Assembly: GCA_963665545.2 (NCBI GenBank)
Contig: CAXXKZ010000004.1
Coordinates: 372,001 to 436,000 of the forward strand
DNA length: 64,000 nt
Source: G963665545 sp963665545
GTDB lineage: Bacteria; Pseudomonadota; Gammaproteobacteria; Xanthomonadales; SZUA-36
Reading direction: 5' to 3'
Shown here: piece by piece, positions 54,519 to 61,903 of the stretch
How positions within the stretch are numbered: position 1 is the first letter of the stretch
Layout of the letters: each line of letters begins with the position of its first letter
Made by a program: the position numbers and the translations under genes
The notes under the pieces: generated by a model
The model's input: the letters and a program-made list of their open reading frames with translations, nothing else
Database searches by the model: none
Told to the model about the DNA's origin: nothing

Positions 54519-55412
54519 CTACGACGCAGAATTCCCCAGACTCAGTATCGCTCTGAATTGTTCCATGGTCTCAGCGCTGAGATCCCCGCGTTCGCAAGCC
54601 AGCTCCAACACGGTCTTGGCCAGTACACAGTACACGTCCACATCCTGGGGATGCGCCGCGAGCAACGCGGCCAGATGGGCTTCAATGGTCTGCGTGTCAC
54701 CGCGGACTATAGGGCCGGTAATCGACTGCCGGGCGCCGTAGCTGGCCAAATCTGAAACCGTGCTGCCAAGCAATTCCAGGTTGACCTGAGCAGCCATGGC
54801 CTCATCCAGCCCCGCGTCCTGCAGCCACGTCTGGGTTTTCCAGCTGATGCCCTTGGTAATGTTGCTGATGATGCTGACCGCCGCGTGATACAGCCCCCGG
54901 TCGATATGTCCGGTGGGCATCCAGTTGGCGCGGATCGCGTGAAACAACGGCTGTAGCGCCTGTAGCGCCTCGACATTGCCTTCAGCAATGCAGGGTGTGC
55001 CGTCGAATTCGGTCAGCGACAGCTGCTCGTGTGTGAGTGATCGCACCGGATGCACCGCCGCCAGTCGAGCGCCGCATTCTATGAGCGGCGCAAGAATGTC
55101 AGGCCCAAAGCGGCCACAGAGATGGAACACAATTTCACCTTCAAATTTCAGGCCGCTGGCGGCCATCGCCTGTGCAACCCCGGCGATCTCGTCGTCGTTG
55201 ACGCCCACCATCCATAGACCGCAGGCTTCAAATTCGTTGAGGGAGCCGACCACCCTGCCCTGCCCCAATGATTCAACGGCACGCCGCGAACTGGCCCCGG
55301 TCCGGTTCATGACACCGCCGATGTCCAGCGCTTGCGCTGCTACCCCGAGGCGCGCCAGGCTGCCGGCGGCACGCCCACAACCGATGATGTTTACTTGCAT
55401 AGGTGCATTCAT
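54519..55412 (-). CDS. Rossmann-like and DUF2520 domain protein
   Basis: This protein of about 297 aa (start ATG 55412 or 55400; upstream ATG 55448 is possible) has an N-terminal NAD(P)-binding motif (VNIIGCGRAAGSLARLG) and a C-terminal helical DUF2520 domain from about residue 130 (HPVRSLTHEQLSLTEFDGTPC, YHAAVSIISNITKGISW). These match putative F420/NADP oxidoreductase-like or ketopantoate-reductase-like proteins, whose reaction is unknown. It lies 37-49 bp downstream of the SRPBCC gene on the same strand. Confidence 0.82.
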   Translation of the reverse strand: MNAPMQVNIIGCGRAAGSLARLGVAAQALDIGGVMNRTGASSRRAVESLGQGRVVGSLNEFEACGLWMVGVNDDEIAGVAQAMAASGLKFEGEIVFHLCGRFGPDILAPLIECGARLAAVHPVRSLTHEQLSLTEFDGTPCIAEGNVEALQALQPLFHAIRANWMPTGHIDRGLYHAAVSIISNITKGISWKTQTWLQDAGLDEAMAAQVNLELLGSTVSDLASYGARQSITGPIVRGDTQTIEAHLAALLAAHPQDVDVYCVLAKTVLELACERGDLSAETMEQFRAILSLGNSAS

Positions 55413-55449
55413 TTGCAGGAGCTTGGGGTCATTCCGATGCGAAGGCAAT

Positions 55450-56478
55450 CTACTGTTGTTCCCTGATCAGGTAATACACATGTGTAATCAACTGGTCCTC
55501 GGAGACCATGCCCGGGTCAGATATGTACTGCTCCCACGACACATCGCCCTCGCCGAAGCCGTGCACCACCATCCAGGCGGCCAGTTTCTGGTAGGTCTGG
55601 ATCAGGTTAGCGTGAGGACCGTGATGCACGGCCCTGACAGCCCGCCCCGAAGGCATCAGTCCGAATTGCACATGGCCGGTCGTTACCGGGTGCTCACCGA
55701 CTATGGGTATCGCCGCATCAACCGCAAAGCCGGTCCCACCCAAAGAGCGCGTGATCGCCATGGGCTGAGAGGCAATTTCAAGCCTCGAAGTCTGGATGAA
55801 TGTCATGATTTCAAGGTAGGCCTCGGCGGTATCAACGTCGTTGAGCCCATCGAAACTCTGGGTGGTCACGAACAGTACCTCAATGGGTTCCACGACCACA
55901 GTTTCCACTTCCAATCCGGAAAAATCCGCATTGGGAACAGACTCGGCCAGCACCTTGAGGTTAGCCAAACCCAGCTCGTAATCGCTGCCGACCCAACGGT
56001 CGAACAACAGACCAAAATATCGATTGAGGATCCCCGTCAGAAAATTCTCGCCGGCGGCCAGATCCGAATCAAAAACCCAACGAACCCGGGTTTTCTCTCC
56101 CAGTGATTGAAATTCGAAGCGCGCCAACGCCTCACCCTGCTGTTCAAAGTCCAATTGCATTTCAATCAGCGAATGAGGTTCGCTGCGCACAATCTTCTGC
56201 CAGCCGCTGCCCACCAATCTCGGGTCATCCTGCCAATCCAACTGCGCCCCCACGCCGGACTCAGGACCGCTGAATTCATAGGTCATACCCGGATCTCGCG
56301 CCGCCCACGGCGACCACGCGCTAAAGCTGCGATAACCGTTGAGAAGGGTGAACAGGGTTGACGCCGGGCGGTTGATCACGATGGTCCGTTCCACGTGCGC
56401 CGTTGGCGACAAGTACAGGCCGCCAGCAATAAACAGCGCCATGCCGGCGGCGATGATCAGAGTCAGCTTTTTCAGCAT
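55450..56478 (-). CDS. SRPBCC (polyketide cyclase-like) plus GyrI-like effector-binding protein
   Basis: This 342-aa protein begins with a membrane anchor (MLKKLTLIIAAGMALFIAGGLYL). An SRPBCC domain (about 28-175) has VERTIVINRPASTLFTLLNG, FSAWSPWAARDPG and MTYEFSGPESGVGAQLDW. A GyrI-like/AraC effector-binding domain follows (about 195-340), with VRAVHHGPHANLIQTYQKLAAWM. This two-domain membrane-anchored form is widespread and uncharacterised. It starts just upstream of repeat B on the same strand. Confidence 0.85.
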   Translation of the reverse strand: MLKKLTLIIAAGMALFIAGGLYLSPTAHVERTIVINRPASTLFTLLNGYRSFSAWSPWAARDPGMTYEFSGPESGVGAQLDWQDDPRLVGSGWQKIVRSEPHSLIEMQLDFEQQGEALARFEFQSLGEKTRVRWVFDSDLAAGENFLTGILNRYFGLLFDRWVGSDYELGLANLKVLAESVPNADFSGLEVETVVVEPIEVLFVTTQSFDGLNDVDTAEAYLEIMTFIQTSRLEIASQPMAITRSLGGTGFAVDAAIPIVGEHPVTTGHVQFGLMPSGRAVRAVHHGPHANLIQTYQKLAAWMVVHGFGEGDVSWEQYISDPGMVSEDQLITHVYYLIREQQ

Positions 56479-56483
56479 CGATC

Positions 56484-56706
56484 AGGCCCGAGGAGCCACA
56501 CGGTTTGCACGCAGGGTAAAGAGTACGGCTCCGAAGCCGTTGCGCGTGAAGCCGCCTTCCGCAGCGTAGGCGATGACGGTGGTGCGGTTTCGCCGCAGGC
56601 GAAGAAGCGCCGCCGGAATGCCGTAACGCATAGGCGGGAGCACGACTGCAGGGATGCAGGAGGTAGAGCAACGCAGGGAGCAGTTGCCGAGGGAAGCGAG
56701 ACTCAT
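56484..56706. repeat. Extragenic dispersed repeat, copy B
   Basis: The longer copy of repeat A (4528-4637). It keeps the two flanks of A and has about 110 bp more between them, including hairpin CTGCA-GGGA-TGCAG (56646-56659) and CGCCGCAGGCG-type palindromes. It begins 1 nt after the rhomboid stop and ends 6 nt before the SRPBCC start on the minus strand, so it fills the whole gap between two genes of one operon. It would therefore be transcribed and could cut expression of the downstream part or stabilise the upstream mRNA. Confidence 0.8.
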
Positions 56707-56707
56707 G

Positions 56708-57430
56708 TCATTCATCCACGTTGCGATCCCGGTCCGGTAACTTCCTGGCTGTTGACTCACTGTCTTCCTCCGCATCGCGGGGAAACCAGTCTGGCACCGA
56801 ATCATCGTCTTCCCACTCGTAGCGCTTGATGGGCACACGATCCCAGCTGCGGTACAGAATGGCCAGGGCGCCGCCCATAATGGCGCCTGAGAGATGCATT
56901 TCCCAGGACATGAACGGGCGAATTGGGAGGACGCCCCAAATCATCGAACCATACAAAAATCCAACCAGCAAAGTGACCGAAACCGAGCGCATATCACGCC
57001 TCAGTACGCCACCGATAAAAACAAAGGCCAACATGCCATAGACCAGCCCGCTGACGCCGATGTGCACCGTGGGCCGGCCAATGATCCAGGACAGAAGCCC
57101 GGAACCCAGCCACATCAATGGGATGGTCCGTACTGACGAGTTGGGGTACAGAAACAACATGGCCGTCAGTGAAACGACGAACGGCATGGAATTCGACAGC
57201 AGGTGCTGGGCGTTGGCGTGCAACAAGGGTGCGGTCACCAGGCCGACCAACCCCACAGCCGATTGGGGGCGCAAGCCGAATCGGACCAGACCAAGCCCAA
57301 AGGTGCTGTCGATAATCAGTATGACCCACAAAACGCCGAGGGCGGCCAGGGTAGTTCGCAGCGCCAGGCGAAAATTGCTCGACGATTTCTTCGAGGTGTT
57401 ATATCCGGGTTCAAGGATCTTAAAGGTCAT
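56708..57430 (-). CDS. Rhomboid-family intramembrane serine protease
   Basis: From ATG 57430 (MTFKILEPGYN) it has 240 aa and six or seven helices. The catalytic pair is Ser in IGVSGLVYGMLAF (GxSG) and His in SWEMHLSGAIMGG; HANAQHLLSNSMPFV supplies the oxyanion His/Asn. The acidic C-terminal tail (about 195-240) is cytoplasmic. The frame is open to 57478, but that overlaps plsC. Substrates unknown. The gene is followed at once by repeat B. Confidence 0.9.
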   Translation of the reverse strand: MTFKILEPGYNTSKKSSSNFRLALRTTLAALGVLWVILIIDSTFGLGLVRFGLRPQSAVGLVGLVTAPLLHANAQHLLSNSMPFVVSLTAMLFLYPNSSVRTIPLMWLGSGLLSWIIGRPTVHIGVSGLVYGMLAFVFIGGVLRRDMRSVSVTLLVGFLYGSMIWGVLPIRPFMSWEMHLSGAIMGGALAILYRSWDRVPIKRYEWEDDDSVPDWFPRDAEEDSESTARKLPDRDRNVDE

Positions 57431-57452
57431 GGCTATGCTGCGGCAGTCCAGT

Positions 57453-58193
57453 TCAGCGCAAATTGGCAGGTAGAGCACTGGAGATGGTATCCCTGGCCTG
57501 CTTCATCAAGTCCCCAAGGTCATCCAGCGTCAGGGAGGCGGTTTCAATGGGTGGATGTATCACCATGGCGGCCCGGCCCGGAAACAACTTCAAACTGCGG
57601 GCCGGGAGAATGTCACGGGTCCCGCTGACGGTTACGGGAAGCACCGGCAGTCCCTGGTCGATTGCGATGCGAAATGCGCCTTTCTTGAAGCGCAGCAGCC
57701 GACCGTCATCGCTGCGGGTGCCTTCGGGGAAAAACAGCATTCCCACACCCTCACCCAACTTCTGTAGCGCTTCATTCACGGCTTTCTTGGCCGTGCGGGG
57801 ATTGCTGCGGTCGACGAAAATATGGCCGGCCATCTCACAGCCTTTGCCCAGGCCAGGGATTTTGCGCAATTCCTGTTTGATCACCCATTTCAGGTCAAGC
57901 TGCAGCCAACCGTAGACGACGAGGATATCGAACTGGCTTTGATGGTTGATGGCCACCACGTAAGTGCGGTCGCGACTGGCGTTGCCCGCACCTTGCACGT
58001 TAACGGCAATCGGCGTTAACCGGGCCAACAGGCGAGCCCAGGTCGTGATGATATGGCGGCTGGCCCATTCCGGGCTGACAATCACCGAAAATATCATTAC
58101 CAAAGTGCTGAACAACAACGTCAGTACAATGACCAGCGGAATGAACACCAGCCATGCATACAACTGGTAAGGCCAGTACAACACGCGTTTCAT
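57453..58193 (-). CDS. plsC: 1-acyl-sn-glycerol-3-phosphate acyltransferase
   Basis: PlsC makes phosphatidic acid at the inner membrane. From ATG 58193 (MKRVLYWPYQL) it has 246 aa with an N-terminal helix and the four acyltransferase blocks: NHQSQFDI (HX4D-like with NHQSxxD), GHIFVDRSN, LFFPEGTRSDDGRL and VLPVTVSGT. It lies between the FadL-like gene and the rhomboid gene on the same strand, 24 bp downstream of fadL. Confidence 0.94.
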   Translation of the reverse strand: MKRVLYWPYQLYAWLVFIPLVIVLTLLFSTLVMIFSVIVSPEWASRHIITTWARLLARLTPIAVNVQGAGNASRDRTYVVAINHQSQFDILVVYGWLQLDLKWVIKQELRKIPGLGKGCEMAGHIFVDRSNPRTAKKAVNEALQKLGEGVGMLFFPEGTRSDDGRLLRFKKGAFRIAIDQGLPVLPVTVSGTRDILPARSLKLFPGRAAMVIHPPIETASLTLDDLGDLMKQARDTISSALPANLR

Positions 58194-58217
58194 GCCAGCT
58201 CCCATCCCTGCAGGTCG

Positions 58218-59618
58218 TCAGAAATGCCAGCCGTAGCCCACTTCAATTTCCCACTCATTCTTGGTCACGATGACGTTCTGGGTGGGATCGAAAAAGTTCG
58301 GGCCGGTGATGGAATCCTCTTCAGCATACATTACCGCCAGACTCAATTCGCTACGGAAGCCGCCAGCACTGCTGAAGGCACGCGTGAATCCCTCCGCAAC
58401 CGTAACCTCAGTCGTATCCAGTGCCAGGATGTTCCAGGTAACCTCTTCCACGGCAACTGGCTGGTGGTTTCTACTCGCGCCAAGACGCCATGTCCAGCGT
58501 TCGTTGTGGCGCCATTGAATTCCTCCTTTGACGGTAAATACATCAGACCAGCCAAAGCCAGGCCCGTTCTTGCCACCCAGACAACTCGCGGCATCAACGC
58601 CCCCACCGTAAGTGGGGCAGTCCAGCAAACTACTCAATGAGTGACCCAGCCAGGCAACTTTGCTATACCAGATCTGCTCTGCATCCACGCTGAAAGAAAA
58701 CCTCGCGGTTGGCGACCAGGTGATGCCCAGGGTCATATGTGCCGGAACATCCAATTTGCCCGCGCTCGGGAGCAAGTCGGCGTAATCACCCATTTTGCCC
58801 ATGGAAATCTTTGACTGATAACTCAGTCCCACGGCAAAGTGCTCTGAGAGCTGCCAGTGTGCGCCGACCTTGGCGCCCACGCCGAAAGATCGGTCACTGC
58901 CATTGTTGCTCAATTGTGTGGGCATCGTCGCACCGGCGCTATCTGCAAGAGTCTGCGTATAAGTTGCAAACTGCTCCAAGCCGCTGACTTTGAGGCTTTG
59001 TACAGCCAGAACGGCGCCTGCCCCAACCGAGAAACCCTCGCCAAGTTGGCGCGAATAGGTCAGGTCCAAGAGGTTCTGTTGCAGGCTGAAACGGGTATCA
59101 CCACCGCCGAAGGTGCCCTCAAGGATTGCGATCGACTGTGGGCCAGCGCCGTCAGGGTCAAAAGTTGCTGTGCCGCCCGGTAGCTTGGACTCTATATGCC
59201 CGCGCCGGTATAAGGCCACGGTGAAGGCGGACTTGTCATTAATCAGCCAGGAACTGGCGATGTGTGGAATCAGGAAGCTGTCGGTGCCGTTGTCAATGTC
59301 GTTGGGGCCGATCGTGAGACTGTCAAATCGACCGTTCCTGTTGCTCGCAGTGGTCGTGTAGTTCTGGTAGGGCAAATGCAACGCCAGACCCATCACCGTG
59401 TGGTTGCCGACAAGGACACCCATCGCCGGATTACCCACCACCGAGATGGCGTCTTCGGGCATGGCCATTCCGGCCCCGGCGAGGCCTTTGTCTTTGGTCC
59501 CGATGGCGTGATAGAAATAACCATTGGTGACCAACGCGCTTGCGGCGGAAATCAATCCGATTACTCCGGTGAGAAAACCTGCCGCCCATGCGTGTGTGAG
59601 GCACTTCTTGTTTTTCAA
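58218..59618 (-). CDS. fadL: FadL-family outer membrane transport protein
   Basis: A TTG at 59618 with AGGA 7 nt upstream gives MKNKKCLTHAWAAGFLTGVIGLISAASALVTNG-type signal peptide followed by the FadL N-terminal hatch (GYFYHAIGTKDKGLAGAGMAMPEDA with GNPAMG, the OMPP1 pattern). Beta strands continue to the terminal GYGWHF, whose final Phe is the outer-membrane barrel signal. About 466 aa. It imports hydrophobic compounds such as fatty acids, which fits the downstream plsC. The frame is open to 59729, but that part lacks a leader and overlaps the divergent promoter region. Confidence 0.9.
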   Translation of the reverse strand: MKNKKCLTHAWAAGFLTGVIGLISAASALVTNGYFYHAIGTKDKGLAGAGMAMPEDAISVVGNPAMGVLVGNHTVMGLALHLPYQNYTTTASNRNGRFDSLTIGPNDIDNGTDSFLIPHIASSWLINDKSAFTVALYRRGHIESKLPGGTATFDPDGAGPQSIAILEGTFGGGDTRFSLQQNLLDLTYSRQLGEGFSVGAGAVLAVQSLKVSGLEQFATYTQTLADSAGATMPTQLSNNGSDRSFGVGAKVGAHWQLSEHFAVGLSYQSKISMGKMGDYADLLPSAGKLDVPAHMTLGITWSPTARFSFSVDAEQIWYSKVAWLGHSLSSLLDCPTYGGGVDAASCLGGKNGPGFGWSDVFTVKGGIQWRHNERWTWRLGASRNHQPVAVEEVTWNILALDTTEVTVAEGFTRAFSSAGGFRSELSLAVMYAEEDSITGPNFFDPTQNVIVTKNEWEIEVGYGWHF

Positions 59619-59739
59619 TGGTGATTCCTGCTTGAGACTGGCGGAAATTGTAGGCACAATTCCGACGATGCACAATGCCTCGGCAAGCAAGCGTCGAATC
59701 TGTGCGCAATGCTTGATCAATTCAATCATGGAGAATTCA

Positions 59740-60279
59740 ATGAATTACCTCAAATATTTCTCACTTGCGGCGGTTTTAACCCCATTTATTGCAACCATTG
59801 ATATTGCCTGTGCGGGCGAGGTCGCAGACCGCATTGCCCATTCTCTGTCAGCGGCACCGGCCTTTATCAGCAACAACGCCACGGTCATGGAAGGCGATGG
59901 CACGGTCCTGAGGGAAGGCAGCAATGGCTGGGTCTGTATGCCCGACACCATGCCGGGAGACGGTGCGCCGTTGTGTGTTGACGAAGTGTGGTTGAAACTC
60001 CTCACTGCGGTAGGCAGTAAATCCGATTTCCAGACAGACCGGATTGGCCTTTCATACATGCTGCAAGGTGATCCGGGGGCGGGTGTCAGCAATTCCGATC
60101 CTTATCACCCTGATCCAAAGGCGGCCCACGACTACATTGAAACCGCACCGCACCTGATGATCGTCGTACCGAAGGAAATGCTCGAAGGCATCACCGATGA
60201 TCCGAGCTCTGGCGGGCCTTGGGTGATGTGGGGTGACACGCCGTACGCACATTTGATGGTGCCCATAGCCGATAAGTAA
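59740..60279 (+). CDS. Secreted protein of unknown function
   Basis: From ATG 59740 (GGAG 6 nt upstream) this is a 179-aa protein with a signal peptide (MNYLKYFSLAAVLTPFIATIDIACA). The mature part reads AAPAFISNNATVMEGDGTVL, REGSNGWVCMP, GAPLCVDEVW, GLSYMLQGDPGAGVSNSDPY, APHLMIVVPKEMLEGI and GGPWVMWGDTPYAHLMVP. This layout (two Cys, a Met-rich middle, a final PYAHLMVP) recurs in secreted proteins of several bacterial phyla, but no role is known to me. It is divergent from fadL. Confidence 0.78.
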   Translation: MNYLKYFSLAAVLTPFIATIDIACAGEVADRIAHSLSAAPAFISNNATVMEGDGTVLREGSNGWVCMPDTMPGDGAPLCVDEVWLKLLTAVGSKSDFQTDRIGLSYMLQGDPGAGVSNSDPYHPDPKAAHDYIETAPHLMIVVPKEMLEGITDDPSSGGPWVMWGDTPYAHLMVPIADK

Positions 60280-60356
60280 CAAGATCGCGGTTGCCTGCCT
60301 GTAGACCCAAATTTGAGTGACAAGGCAAAATAGTCAAGGATTTCCGTTTTGATGGG

Positions 60357-61125
60357 ATGGGTACGCCTATGAGCGACACTTTATTGATACCGCTCCGAGA
60401 TCAGGGCAGCAGGCCACCCGTGTTCCTGATCCCGGCAGCGGGCTCAACGCCGCTTTCGCTGATCCGGCTGGCTCGATCGCTGCACGCGGATCGGCCCGTG
60501 TACTCCTTCATGTTCGCCGGCCTGGAGGACGGGCAGGCGCCACACGACAGCATTGAGTCCATGGCATCTGCCTATCTGAAGGAGATGCGCACCGTGCAGA
60601 AAACCGGGCCCTGGTTTGTCGGCGGGCATTGTTTCGGCGGCAACCCGGCTTTTGAATTGGCCAGGCAACTCGAAGCAGCGGGTGATCCGGCGAGCGCAGT
60701 GATCGTGTTGGAGTCGATGCCCCCACCGGGCGCCGCGGTGCCCGAACAAAGTGAAATCGATTGACCTGACATCGCTCAGGAATGTGTATTCCACCGCATC
60801 CCTGCAGGCGCTGCAAAACACCGGAGACATGATCACCCAACAGATCTCACGCCTGCCGGAAAAGCTGCAGCAGCACTTCAGGGGTATCACACAAGCACAT
60901 CAAACCATCGGCTATCGGTACCGGGCTCCGACCATCGCGACACCGATCATTCTGATGCGCACCACGGCCCATTCCGACGAGATATTTGAAGACTGGAAGA
61001 ACCTGAGCAGCCACAGCTATCTCGAACGCGTCGTTCCCGGAGGCACGTATTCAATGCTCAACCCACCTCATGTACGGGCCCTGGGGCTGGCAATTGAAGA
61101 GACGCTACGAAAATTTGGCGGCTAG
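60357..61125 (+). pseudogene. Thioesterase (PKS/NRPS type), frameshifted, Cys nucleophile
   Basis: Two frames (60357-60764 and from about 60751 to 61125) together give one thioesterase of about 255 aa. The first part has PVFLIPAAGSTPLSLIRLAR and the nucleophile elbow GGHCFGGNPAFELA, where Cys92 (TGT) replaces the usual Ser. The second has IATPIILMRTT and the catalytic His in NPPHVRALGL near the C-terminus. The frame changes by one base around 60745-60765. Start could be ATG 60357 or 60369. It faces the PKS gene across about 780 bp and is presumably part of the same locus. Confidence 0.75.
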
Positions 61126-61645
61126 CCGAGAATTCCAGTAACGTTTTTCACTGGTAAGGCTCGGTGCCATCATTACCGCAAAGCGCCATGAGGGGGTTGC
61201 GGTTCGCTCCTGGCAGATGGCCCTTTTGCACATGGATGTGCTTAGATCGTGGAGCGCAGGGATGCGCGGGAACGATCCAAGGCGCTAAGAACACTTGAAA
61301 CCGTTCAGCAGCTCTTCGAGCCGCCGGAAAATGCTGCCATCCTGGCATTTTCCTTCCTCGCGCCATCCTTGCCGCTCGGGCTCGACGACCCAGTCGCTTG
61401 TCGTCCCTCGGCATCCACCTTGATGGAGCGGACCACAACCCCCTCATGACACTTTGCTGTCACGGTGCGGATTTTGGGCTTGGACGGCCGCAACAGCCCT
61501 GGGGCAGCCAGTGGCATGATAATAAGCGCCAAATCGATGACATTTATGACCCCTATGTGCCATCAGTTGGAACAAGCCGGAAAAAGTGACAGTGCTGCTT
61601 TCAGGACCCTTACTCCGAACCGACATGTGGCAGCGTTAGGAAAGT
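61126..61645. repeat. Non-coding stretch with CA-(N)GGA-TG hairpins and an inverted partial repeat
   Basis: No supported gene. Hairpins with GGA-containing loops: GCACA-TGGA-TGTGC (61228-61241), GCGCA-GGGA-TGCGC (61254-61267) and, on the minus strand, TGCCA-GGA-TGGCA within GGAAAA/TTTTCC (about 61330-61357). A 16-nt word, ACAAGCGACTGGGTCG, is on the minus strand at 61386-61401 and on the plus strand at 61693-61708, so part of this stretch is an inverted relative of the next element. Confidence 0.65.
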
Positions 61646-61837
61646 CCCGTGAGCGGGCTGCTGGCCGCGACTGCAAGGATGCCGAGCTACGCACAAGCGA
61701 CTGGGTCGGCGAGCCAGGGATGGCTCGGCGAGGCGCGAGGGAACAGGATGTTCCCTGAAGCCGACCCACCAAGCGCGGAGAAGTGAGGGAAGCCCGAAGG
61801 GCCATCCGCCAGGAGTGGCCAGCAGTTCGCTCATGGG
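61646..61837 (+). repeat. 192-bp multibranched palindromic element
   Basis: The ends CCCGTGAGCGGGCTGCTGGC (61646 on) and GGCCAGCAGTTCGCTCATGG (61817 on) pair as a 21-bp stem on the plus strand, using three G-U wobbles. Inside, TGGGTCGGC (61702-61710) pairs with GCCGACCCA (61760-61768) and encloses two hairpins: GAGCCA-GGGA-TGGCTC (61711-61726) and GGGAACA-GGA-TGTTCCC (61739-61755). It lies between the convergent thioesterase and PKS genes. It could be a MITE-like repeat or a structured RNA; ORFs through it look spurious. Confidence 0.7.
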
Positions 61838-61903
61838 AATTTCCGGAGGTAGCGAGTTGCCGGAATTCACAGCTAGCCTGGCGCCGGTACTCCGACAGCC
61901 GGA

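Noticed and set aside
54940..54975. Short tandem GCCTGTAGC-type repeat
   Set aside because: A two-unit repeat inside the DUF2520 gene, in frame and without further copies; not a regulatory or CRISPR repeat.
54976..56106. 376-codon plus-strand ORF
   Set aside because: It lies antisense to the DUF2520 and SRPBCC genes and is low-complexity (Pro/Arg/His-rich); shadow frame.
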